Assembly: GCA_039930985.1 (NCBI GenBank)
Contig: JBDTSV010000004.1
Coordinates: 1-22,286 of the forward strand
Direction of reading: 5' to 3'
From: CADEED01 sp039930985
Lineage (GTDB): Bacteria; Pseudomonadota; Gammaproteobacteria; Steroidobacterales; Steroidobacteraceae
Length of the DNA: 22,286 bases
Shown here: positions 15,221 to 22,286 of the stretch, one piece after another
How positions within the stretch are numbered: position 1 is the stretch's first letter
Layout: every line of letters begins with the position of its first letter
Program-made: the position numbers and the translations under genes
The notes under the pieces: model-generated
Told to the model about the DNA's origin: nothing
Seen by the model: the letters and a program-made list of their open reading frames with translations, nothing else
The model's database searches: none

Positions 15221-15223
15221 GCC

Positions 15224-16531
15224 ATGCCGCGTGGCACCCGCGCCCTCGCCGTCTGGGCGAACGGAGTTCGCGTCGGCGACTGGCGCCTGCCGGCGCGCGG
15301 CGTCATGGAATTCCAATACGACGAGAGTTGGCTACGCGCCGATGAAGCGCGGCCACTGAGTCTGTCGCTACCACTGACGCTCGACGCGCACGCGCATCGC
15401 GGCACCGCCGTGGAAGCCTATTTCGACAACCTGCTGCCTGACAGCGAACCCATCCGCCGTCGTCTGCAGGACCGCTTTCGGACTGCGTCGCGCGGAGCTT
15501 TCGACCTGCTCGCGGCCATCGGCCGCGACTGCGTCGGCGCCGTGCAGCTTCTGTCGCCCGATGAAATTCCGGCGCCCGTCAATCGAATCGAAGCCCATGC
15601 GCTCAACGACGCCGCCGTCGAACGCGAGCTCGGCATCGCGACGTCAGCCAGCGCTATTGCCGACGACGACGACTTCCGCATCTCCATCGCCGGCGCGCAG
15701 GAGAAGACCGCCTTCCTCAAACACAACGGGCGCTGGTGCCGGCCGGTGGGATCCACTCCGACGACGCACATCTTCAAGCTGCCACTCGGGCTGGTCGGCA
15801 ATCGCCAGGCCGACATGCGCACCTCGGTGGAAAACGAGTGGCTGTGCTCGCGAATCGTGGCCGCATACGGCATCCCCGTCGCCAAGTGCGAGATCGCCGA
15901 ATTCGGCGCCCGCAAGGCGCTCGTCGTCGCACGCTTTGACCGCGTGCTGCACTCCGGCGGAGAGTACTGGCTGCGGCTCATGCAGGAGGATTTCTGCCAG
16001 GCCACGGGCACGCCTAACCACCGCAAGTATCAGTCCGACGGTGGCCCGGGCATCCTCGACATCGCCCGCATCCTGCGCGCTTCAACCGAAGCGGAAAGCG
16101 ATCTGGCAACTGTCTTCAAAGCACAATTGCTGTTCTGGATGCTTGCCGCGACAGATGGCCACGCAAAGAACTTCAGTCTGCGCATCCTGCAAGGCGGCCG
16201 CTTTCAGCTCACGCCGTTGTACGACGTGCTCTCGGCCTGGCCGATCATCGGGAAGAAGGTGAATGAGCTACCCATCGAGAAGACGAGGCTCGCCATGTCC
16301 CTGCCGGGCGGCAAGCCGCACTACCTGCTCAAGAGCATCCAGCGGCGGCACTTCGAGGCGCTGGGCAAGCGCATGGGCATCCCGCGCGTCGACGACGTGA
16401 TCAACGAGATGATTACGAAGACGCCGATGGTGATTCAGCAAGTGCAGCGAGGGTTGCCGCGCGGATTTCCCCAAGGTCTCCTCGATCGGGTGCTCGCCGG
16501 TCTCGAGCGATCCGCCCGGGGGCCTCATTGA
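15224..16531 (+). CDS. hipA: HipA-like toxin, serine/threonine protein kinase
   Basis: A 435-residue HipA kinase, close in length to E. coli HipA (440). E. coli HipA phosphorylates glutamyl-tRNA synthetase, causing amino-acid-starvation signalling, growth arrest and persistence. Motifs visible here are the N-terminal HipA domain (about 1-110), FRISIAGAQEKTAFL with S154 at the position of the E. coli autophosphorylation serine, TPTTHIFKLP (178-187), ERF-like VARFDR (235-240), QEDFCQATG (254-262), KYQSDGGPGI (268-277), the catalytic loop ATDGHAKNF with D311 and the metal-binding D334 in PLYDVLSAWP. All key kinase residues are present, so the toxin should be active. The start lies 3 bases after the hipB stop. 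Substrate identity with E. coli HipA is inference; related kinases have other targets. Confidence 0.95.
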   Translation: MPRGTRALAVWANGVRVGDWRLPARGVMEFQYDESWLRADEARPLSLSLPLTLDAHAHRGTAVEAYFDNLLPDSEPIRRRLQDRFRTASRGAFDLLAAIGRDCVGAVQLLSPDEIPAPVNRIEAHALNDAAVERELGIATSASAIADDDDFRISIAGAQEKTAFLKHNGRWCRPVGSTPTTHIFKLPLGLVGNRQADMRTSVENEWLCSRIVAAYGIPVAKCEIAEFGARKALVVARFDRVLHSGGEYWLRLMQEDFCQATGTPNHRKYQSDGGPGILDIARILRASTEAESDLATVFKAQLLFWMLAATDGHAKNFSLRILQGGRFQLTPLYDVLSAWPIIGKKVNELPIEKTRLAMSLPGGKPHYLLKSIQRRHFEALGKRMGIPRVDDVINEMITKTPMVIQQVQRGLPRGFPQGLLDRVLAGLERSARGPH

Positions 16532-16561
16532 CGCCGCAAGGTCTTTCGTCACAATGGCGCG

Positions 16562-16730
16562 GTGGGAACAGACGACAAACAAGAATCCGGCGAAGTCACC
16601 CGGCTGCTGCAGGGTTGGGTCGATGGCGACGCCGTGGCGCTCGATACGCTGGCCCCTGGTGTACGAGGGCGTTCGTCGGCTCGCGCGCCGGAGATTCGGC
16701 AACCAGCTATTCATCGCACCCCGTCCCTGA
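16562..16730 (+). pseudogene. Remnant of an ECF sigma factor (N-terminal part only)
   Basis: From GTG 16562 the frame reads VGTDDKQESGEVTRLLQGWV, then DGDAVALDTLAP. A shift of frame in the GGCCCCTGG run near 16648-16660 continues LVYEGVRRLARRRFGNQ and soon reaches a stop at 16728-16730. This order (VTRLLxxWxDGDxxALDxLxPLVYxELRRLARR) is the N-terminus of the ECF-like sigma-70 group annotated as TIGR02999 and often found near serine/threonine kinases. Conserved regions 2 (remainder) and 4 are absent, so only about 55-60 of the expected roughly 190 residues remain. The remnant runs directly into the ribosome-binding site of the next gene. It cannot act as a sigma factor. Confidence 0.7.
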
Positions 16731-16741
16731 GGAGATTCCAA

Positions 16742-17353
16742 ATGTTCAAGTTGTTTGCACCGGCCCTGCTCGCACTGGTGCCGTTGACCGCGCAAGCCCA
16801 GCAGATGGACATGGCCGCAATGCAGAAGTGGGGCGCAGCCGACGTCGTGAAGTACCACATCGTCGGCGAGTACCAAAACGCGACTTCGATCGCGAGCGAT
16901 GGCGCGGGCCAGGCTGATGTGAGCGACCGCGTCGTCATCGACCTCGTGTGGAAACTGTCGGAAGCCAAGCTGGCAGGAGCGGCGGTGTTCCAGAACTTCA
17001 AGTCCACCGCGGTGAAGCTGCGCGATCGCGAGCCGAGTTGCCTCGCTCCTGTGCTCAAGGGCGACTACGAGCATTATGACCTCCTGTCCGTGAAAGACGG
17101 GCTCGGGGGCGCGCTCGAGTTCCTGGTCACCACTACCTACCCCGTGGTGGAAGTGGCGCAGATGTGTACTGGAAGCCGCAAGCCAGTGCCGGCGAAAGTG
17201 AAGACGCGGCCGGAGGATTTTTCGCTGCCCTCCCCGGTGATGTTCGGTATGGGCATACCAAACACGCCGGAGTTGAGTGTGACGCCCGACAAGAAATCGT
17301 TCATCGTGAAGAAGAAGGGCTGGACCTGGACCATCACCCCCAGCTTGAAATAG
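16742..17353 (+). CDS. Secreted protein of unknown function
   Basis: A 203-residue protein I do not recognise. A clean signal peptide is visible (MFKLFAPALLALVPLTAQAQ, cleavage after AQA near residue 19), so it is periplasmic or secreted. The mature part is about 184 residues, with many alternating hydrophobic residues (VVIDLVWKLSEAKLAGAAVF, ALEFLVTTTYPVVEVAQMC) that suggest a beta-rich fold. Two mature cysteines (in EPSCLAP and AQMCTGS) could form a disulphide. It has a lysine-rich C-terminus (KKSFIVKKKGWTWTITPSLK) and no haem motif. GAGGAG at 16729-16734 stands 7 bases before the ATG, which fixes the start. It follows the sigma-factor remnant and converges with the di-haem cytochrome gene 6 bases away. 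The function is unknown. Confidence 0.85.
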   Translation: MFKLFAPALLALVPLTAQAQQMDMAAMQKWGAADVVKYHIVGEYQNATSIASDGAGQADVSDRVVIDLVWKLSEAKLAGAAVFQNFKSTAVKLRDREPSCLAPVLKGDYEHYDLLSVKDGLGGALEFLVTTTYPVVEVAQMCTGSRKPVPAKVKTRPEDFSLPSPVMFGMGIPNTPELSVTPDKKSFIVKKKGWTWTITPSLK

Positions 17354-17359
17354 ACGCCC

Positions 17360-18502
<1,143 letters not shown>

Positions 18503-18570
18503 GGCATCTCCTAACAGGCTCCCGCGGAGCAAGTTAGGTGAGCGGCCGCGCGCAATCTGTAGGAAACCTG

Positions 18571-18588
18571 ACCCTGCCCGCGCAGGGT
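18571..18588 (-). terminator. Hairpin between the two cytochrome genes
   Basis: ACCCTGC-CCGC-GCAGGGT is a perfect 7-bp GC-rich stem with a 4-base loop, about 95 bases past the stop of the PVC-type gene and about 70 bases before the di-haem cytochrome start. The minus-strand flank has no long U-tract. It could be a weak terminator or attenuator separating the two genes, or a 5'-leader element. Confidence 0.35.
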
Positions 18589-18683
18589 GTCTGCCCTATC
18601 TAGTGGATGGACCGGCTCCAGCCTCGGTCGAGGAATAGGCGTAATGCAACGGCCCGCGAAAATGTTCCCACTATCTGTGGTTC

Positions 18684-21362
18684 CTACTTGAGAAAGGCGG
18701 CGATGTCCGCCACCTGCTGAGGACTGAGACCCAACTGCTCGGCACTCATCATCAGAGAGCGGCCGAGCCGATGACGATCCTTGACCTCGGCCGCCGGAAT
18801 CAGCTGCGTGACGCCGCCGGTGCTTTGCACGACCAGCGGGTCGCCGCCGCTCAAGACAAGGCCGTGAATCGTCTGGCCACCGCGCAACGTGAGTTCGACG
18901 CCTTCGTATCCATGGGCGATGTCGTGCGATGGCTCGACGATGGCCGTCACCACCACTTCACGCGTCTGACGACTGCCAAAGCCTTCGATGGCGGGCGCGT
19001 AGTCCACACCGCGAGCTCCGAAGCGATGACACATGGCACAGGCCTGGGAGGCGATCGCGCCGCGCCTGGCGTCGCCACGAAGCGCGAGCACGTCGGCGAC
19101 CGTGAACGCGGGCTTCTCCGGCGGCACCGGCACCACGGATTCGCTCAACTTGACGGTCTTGGGATCGTAGAGTCCGCGGCGCTGAAGCTCGTCGTCGACA
19201 CCGAAGCCGGCCCAGCGTGAGTCCTTGTAATTGATGAGCCACCACAGCGCGGTGTTCTGGCGGAAGTCGGTTCCGCCCTGCTGCGCAAGATCCAGCAATG
19301 CCGTCGCCGCTTCGCGCGTCGGAATGAACCCGAGCGCCGTGACTGCTTTGGTCCGCTCGGCCGCCGATGAAGCGCCGCGTGCGCGCATCGCGAAGATTCC
19401 GACCGCGTCGCGCGGCGTGAGTCGCCAGAGAAGATCGGTGTATGCCACTGGCCAATTCGAGGCGTTGATGTCGGCACGCGGCCCCATCGCCGCGAACAAC
19501 GCGTCTTCCTTCTGCGTGGCGCCGATGCCCCAGGCCTCGAGATAGCTGCGGTCCTTGCCGTCATAGCCGGCGCCGACCGCGAGCAAAATTTCACGTGATT
19601 GCCCGAAGGGTACGTCGCGCTGCGAGAGCGCGACTTCGCGCCGCACGGCCGGCGAGGCATCGGTCGCAAGATTCAGCGCATGGCGCTGCGCGGCTCCAGC
19701 CTGGCGCAGTGCGCGATACGCGACCACGCGCGTGGCCGCATCGTCGCTCTTCAGCAATTTCTCGACGCGCGCAATTCCTTCCGGCCCGAGCCTGGCCAGC
19801 AACCACACGGCACGGGCGCGCAGGTAGGGATTCTCATCGGCCAGCAGGCTCTCGGCTCCCGGAATGGCCGATGCACCGCGCGCCACCAACGCCGAGGCTC
19901 CCTGCGCGCGCACGTTGACCGCCGCGCTGCGCAGCGCCGCGACCTGGCCCTCGAGCGTCGCAAGGTTGACGGTTGGCACCCGGCTCTGAAAGCCCTTGGG
20001 CGCGATGCGGTAGATAGCCCCAGACGTGGAATCATCCTTGTCGTCGTGCCCACCTACCCTGGGATCGAACCAGTCGGCGACGTAGATCGCGCCATCGGGA
20101 CCCACGGCCACATCCGAGGGCCTGAAGAAGGTCTGAATTTCCGTGTTGACCGTGCCGCCCTTGAAATCCGTGCCGGCGAACTGCTGCGCCTTGTTGCTGG
20201 TCAGGAAATCGAAGCGCTCGAGTTTGTAGCCGGCGCCATCCGGCTTCGGGAAATAGCCAAAAATCGTATTGCGCGCAGCCTCCGCTGACAGCAGCAGCCC
20301 GCGATACTTCTTGCCGAGTCCATCGCCTTCATTGAAGACGATGCCGGTCGGCGCGCCGCCACCGTACACATCGCCCGCGGGAATCACGCCCGGATCCTCC
20401 TGGCGCCACTCGGCGGTCGGAATCGATTGGCCCGGGCGCCGGTCCGCATTCCAGTAGCGCTTGCCGTCGCGCGAGAAGAAGCCAAGGTTGCCGTACTCCA
20501 TGAGGTAGGTAGTCCGGCATGCCGGTGGATCGTCGTTGTCGTTCTGGAAGACGTCGCCAAAGCTCGTGACCGTCTGCTCGTAGCTGTTGCGGAAATTGAA
20601 GCCGACGATCTCGACGCCCGTGCCATCCGGCTGCATGCGCGCGGCGAATCCCCCGACGTACACGTGGCCGTCATCGCTGCGCGCACCGGCATAGGCTGCC
20701 GGCGGAAAGCCCGACACCGGGGTCGCACCGCTCTCGATCGGGTTGTAGATGCTGCCGACGCGGAAGGTTTTACCGCCGCGATCGGTGAAGTACGCACCGG
20801 CGTTGCCGTTGCTGAAGTACCAGCGGCCATCCGGCCCCACCGTCACCGAGTGCAACGCGTGATCATGATTGCGGCCATCGAAGCCGTTGAGCAGCACTTC
20901 GCGTTGGTCGACGCGCGGATCGAATTCGCGATTCCCGTCCACATCGGTGTACACGATGAGGTCCGGCGCGTTCGACACGATGACCTTGTTGCCGATCACC
21001 GCGACCCCAAGCGGCGCCACGAGCGTCGGCTCCTGCACGAACACAGTCGACTTATCCGCGCGTCCATCGCCGTCCGTATCCTCGAGCACGACCACGCGGT
21101 CGCCCTTTGCTTCGCGATCCTTGTGACGCCGGTAGTTCACACCTTCCGTGACCCATATGCGGCCCTGCGCATCGATGTCCATGTTGGTCGGGTTGCGCAG
21201 CTGCGGCGACTGCGCCCACAGGGTGACTTCCAGTCCCGCGGGCACCGTGAAGATGTCGAGCGGCACCACGGTCGGCGCAGTGCTTTCTCCGGCGGCCAGC
21301 GCCGGCACCGTCAACGCCGCCGCCAGCAGCGCCACCGAACCCCTGGCAATCTTGTTAGCCAT
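18684..21362 (-). CDS. PVC-type haem-binding protein: beta-propeller, HEAT repeats and C-terminal cytochrome c
   Basis: An 892-residue exported protein. A signal peptide lies at about 1-23 (ARGSVALLAAALTVPALAA). Residues about 35-458 form a glucose/sorbosone-dehydrogenase-like beta-propeller (NPTNMDIDAQGRIWVTEGVN, HALHSVTVGPDGRWYFSNGN, RPSDVAVGPDGAIYVADWFD) with the calcium-loop-like DTDGDGRAD at 96-104. Residues about 470-730 are Ala/Leu/Arg-rich HEAT-type repeats. The C-terminal haem domain has CAMCH at 775-779 and continues through SLMMSAEQLGLSPQQVADIA. This domain order is that of the 'PVC-type haem-binding CxxCH' proteins, named for their abundance in Planctomycetes. They are thought to oxidise carbohydrates or related compounds in the periplasm. 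The start lies 3 bases after the stop of the isomerase gene, so they share an operon. The substrate is unknown. Confidence 0.9.
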   Translation of the reverse strand: MANKIARGSVALLAAALTVPALAAGESTAPTVVPLDIFTVPAGLEVTLWAQSPQLRNPTNMDIDAQGRIWVTEGVNYRRHKDREAKGDRVVVLEDTDGDGRADKSTVFVQEPTLVAPLGVAVIGNKVIVSNAPDLIVYTDVDGNREFDPRVDQREVLLNGFDGRNHDHALHSVTVGPDGRWYFSNGNAGAYFTDRGGKTFRVGSIYNPIESGATPVSGFPPAAYAGARSDDGHVYVGGFAARMQPDGTGVEIVGFNFRNSYEQTVTSFGDVFQNDNDDPPACRTTYLMEYGNLGFFSRDGKRYWNADRRPGQSIPTAEWRQEDPGVIPAGDVYGGGAPTGIVFNEGDGLGKKYRGLLLSAEAARNTIFGYFPKPDGAGYKLERFDFLTSNKAQQFAGTDFKGGTVNTEIQTFFRPSDVAVGPDGAIYVADWFDPRVGGHDDKDDSTSGAIYRIAPKGFQSRVPTVNLATLEGQVAALRSAAVNVRAQGASALVARGASAIPGAESLLADENPYLRARAVWLLARLGPEGIARVEKLLKSDDAATRVVAYRALRQAGAAQRHALNLATDASPAVRREVALSQRDVPFGQSREILLAVGAGYDGKDRSYLEAWGIGATQKEDALFAAMGPRADINASNWPVAYTDLLWRLTPRDAVGIFAMRARGASSAAERTKAVTALGFIPTREAATALLDLAQQGGTDFRQNTALWWLINYKDSRWAGFGVDDELQRRGLYDPKTVKLSESVVPVPPEKPAFTVADVLALRGDARRGAIASQACAMCHRFGARGVDYAPAIEGFGSRQTREVVVTAIVEPSHDIAHGYEGVELTLRGGQTIHGLVLSGGDPLVVQSTGGVTQLIPAAEVKDRHRLGRSLMMSAEQLGLSPQQVADIAAFLK

Positions 21363-21365
21363 GGG

Positions 21366-22280
21366 TCAGCCCAGGTCGGCAGCGACGTACGCGTCGATGA
21401 CCGCCTGCTCGCCGTCCTTGCCGGGTTTCGAGTTGCCGTGCTCCATGCCGAACACCCCGGTGTAACCTTTGTCGTGAACGTGGCGGAAGATGTTCTTGTA
21501 GTTGACCTCGCCCGTGCCCGGCTCCTTGCGCCCGGGGTTGTCGCCGATCTGCATATACGCGATCTCGTCCCAGGCGAGATCGATGCGCCGCATCATGTCG
21601 CCCTCGTTGCGCTGCATGTGATACATGTCGTAGAGGATCTTGCAGGCCGGACTAGCTACTGCACGGCAGATTGCGTAGGCCTGGTCGGACGTACGCAGGA
21701 ACAGGTCGGGGTTGTCGCTGAGCGGCTCCAGCACCATGGTGAGATTGGCCGGCGCCAGCACTTCGGCACCGGCGCGCAACGCGTCGATCACGTGCCCGGT
21801 CTGGATGCCCATCGGCAGCTTGCGCTCGAAGTAGCCCGGCACCACCGTCGCCCAGCGCGCATTGACACGCTTGCCCGTCTCCACCGCCGCGCGGCACGTC
21901 TTGACGAACGCGTCGCGGAATTCCACCTGCCCGGTGGCGAGCGAAGTCTTCCAGTTGTCGCCGCCGTCGATCACGAATACGCCCATGGTCATGCCACGGC
22001 GCGTCAGGGTGTCGCCAATGCGCTGTTGTTCCTCGACCGGCCGCGCCATCAGGCCGTTGTCCTCGAACGCCGTGAAGCCCTGGTCGGCCATGAAGTCGAG
22101 CTGGGCGACGAGGTCGCTGCCCGCGCCTTCCTTGAACATTCCGAAATGAGGGCCGAACTTGAGCTGGAACTTGTGCGTCGGCTTCGTCGTCGTCTTTGCG
22201 GAGGACGCTGTCGCGCCGAGCAATGCGGCCGTGCCGGCGGCCAGGGCCACCGATTGAACAAACGAACGACGAGTATCCAT
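21366..22280 (-). CDS. Tat-exported sugar isomerase/epimerase, hydroxypyruvate isomerase-like TIM barrel
   Basis: A 304-residue TIM-barrel protein of the xylose-isomerase-like (AP endonuclease 2) superfamily, close to hydroxypyruvate isomerases. It begins with a twin-arginine signal (MDTRRSFVQSVALAAGTAAL), so it is folded in the cytoplasm and exported. Likely metal ligands are E185 in MVLEPL, D218 and H221 in LYDMYHMQ, and E280 in FGMEHG; the GDNPGRKEPGTGEVNY segment (246-260) is typical of the hydroxypyruvate isomerase group. A periplasmic location is unusual for central-metabolism isomerases and fits a role with the co-encoded PVC-type oxidase, 3 bases downstream. The ATG at 22280 is only 6 bases from the window edge, so the promoter and any upstream operon genes are not visible. 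Confidence 0.9.
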   Translation of the reverse strand: MDTRRSFVQSVALAAGTAALLGATASSAKTTTKPTHKFQLKFGPHFGMFKEGAGSDLVAQLDFMADQGFTAFEDNGLMARPVEEQQRIGDTLTRRGMTMGVFVIDGGDNWKTSLATGQVEFRDAFVKTCRAAVETGKRVNARWATVVPGYFERKLPMGIQTGHVIDALRAGAEVLAPANLTMVLEPLSDNPDLFLRTSDQAYAICRAVASPACKILYDMYHMQRNEGDMMRRIDLAWDEIAYMQIGDNPGRKEPGTGEVNYKNIFRHVHDKGYTGVFGMEHGNSKPGKDGEQAVIDAYVAADLG

Positions 22281-22286
22281 GCGATT

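Overview
This is a 22.3 kb GC-rich window from a proteobacterial chromosome. The uvrB gene next to an AspC-like aminotransferase, the FixJ/NodW-type regulators, the E. coli-like hipBA module and the abundance of exported redox proteins point to a gammaproteobacterium of the Xanthomonadales/Nevskiales/Steroidobacter type. That placement is inference from gene content and order, because no rRNA or tRNA is present. Genes are closely packed and lie on both strands.

Positions 1-5345 look like ordinary core genome. At the left edge, on the minus strand, a 53-residue membrane protein overlaps the start of a NoeA-like methyltransferase that runs out of the window. Next comes uvrB (nucleotide excision repair, minus strand). 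A divergent intergenic region separates it from a class I aminotransferase followed by an AI-2E-family (PerM-like) membrane protein, which probably form one operon.

Positions 5452-10176 are accessory metabolism: an aldo/keto reductase, a serine-hydrolase lipoprotein, a DsbA-like thioredoxin gene broken by an internal deletion, a repeat-rich control region, and a two-gene unit encoding a probably exported epoxide hydrolase and a cytochrome P460-family protein with an unusual C-x3-C-H haem motif.

Positions 10235-13639 are a two-component signalling island. Two FixJ/NodW-type response regulators (minus strand) flank a receiver-only response regulator and a membrane histidine kinase (plus strand). 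A GC-rich hairpin of 13 paired bases lies between this island and the epoxide hydrolase/P460 unit.

Positions 13820-16730 hold a frameshifted serine hydrolase, a complete hipBA toxin-antitoxin operon whose promoter is covered by three operators exactly 26 bp apart, and a decayed remnant of an ECF sigma factor.

Positions 16742-22280 encode exported proteins: an unrecognised secreted protein, a di-haem cytochrome c, a PVC-type beta-propeller/HEAT/cytochrome c protein, and a Tat-exported TIM-barrel sugar isomerase/epimerase. The last two form an operon and suggest periplasmic oxidation or isomerisation of a carbohydrate-like substrate, with electrons passing to c-type cytochromes.

Three separate broken genes within about 9 kb (DsbA-like, serine hydrolase, sigma factor) mark positions 7.6-16.7 kb as a region of gene turnover. 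No insertion sequence, CRISPR array, tRNA or rRNA was seen.
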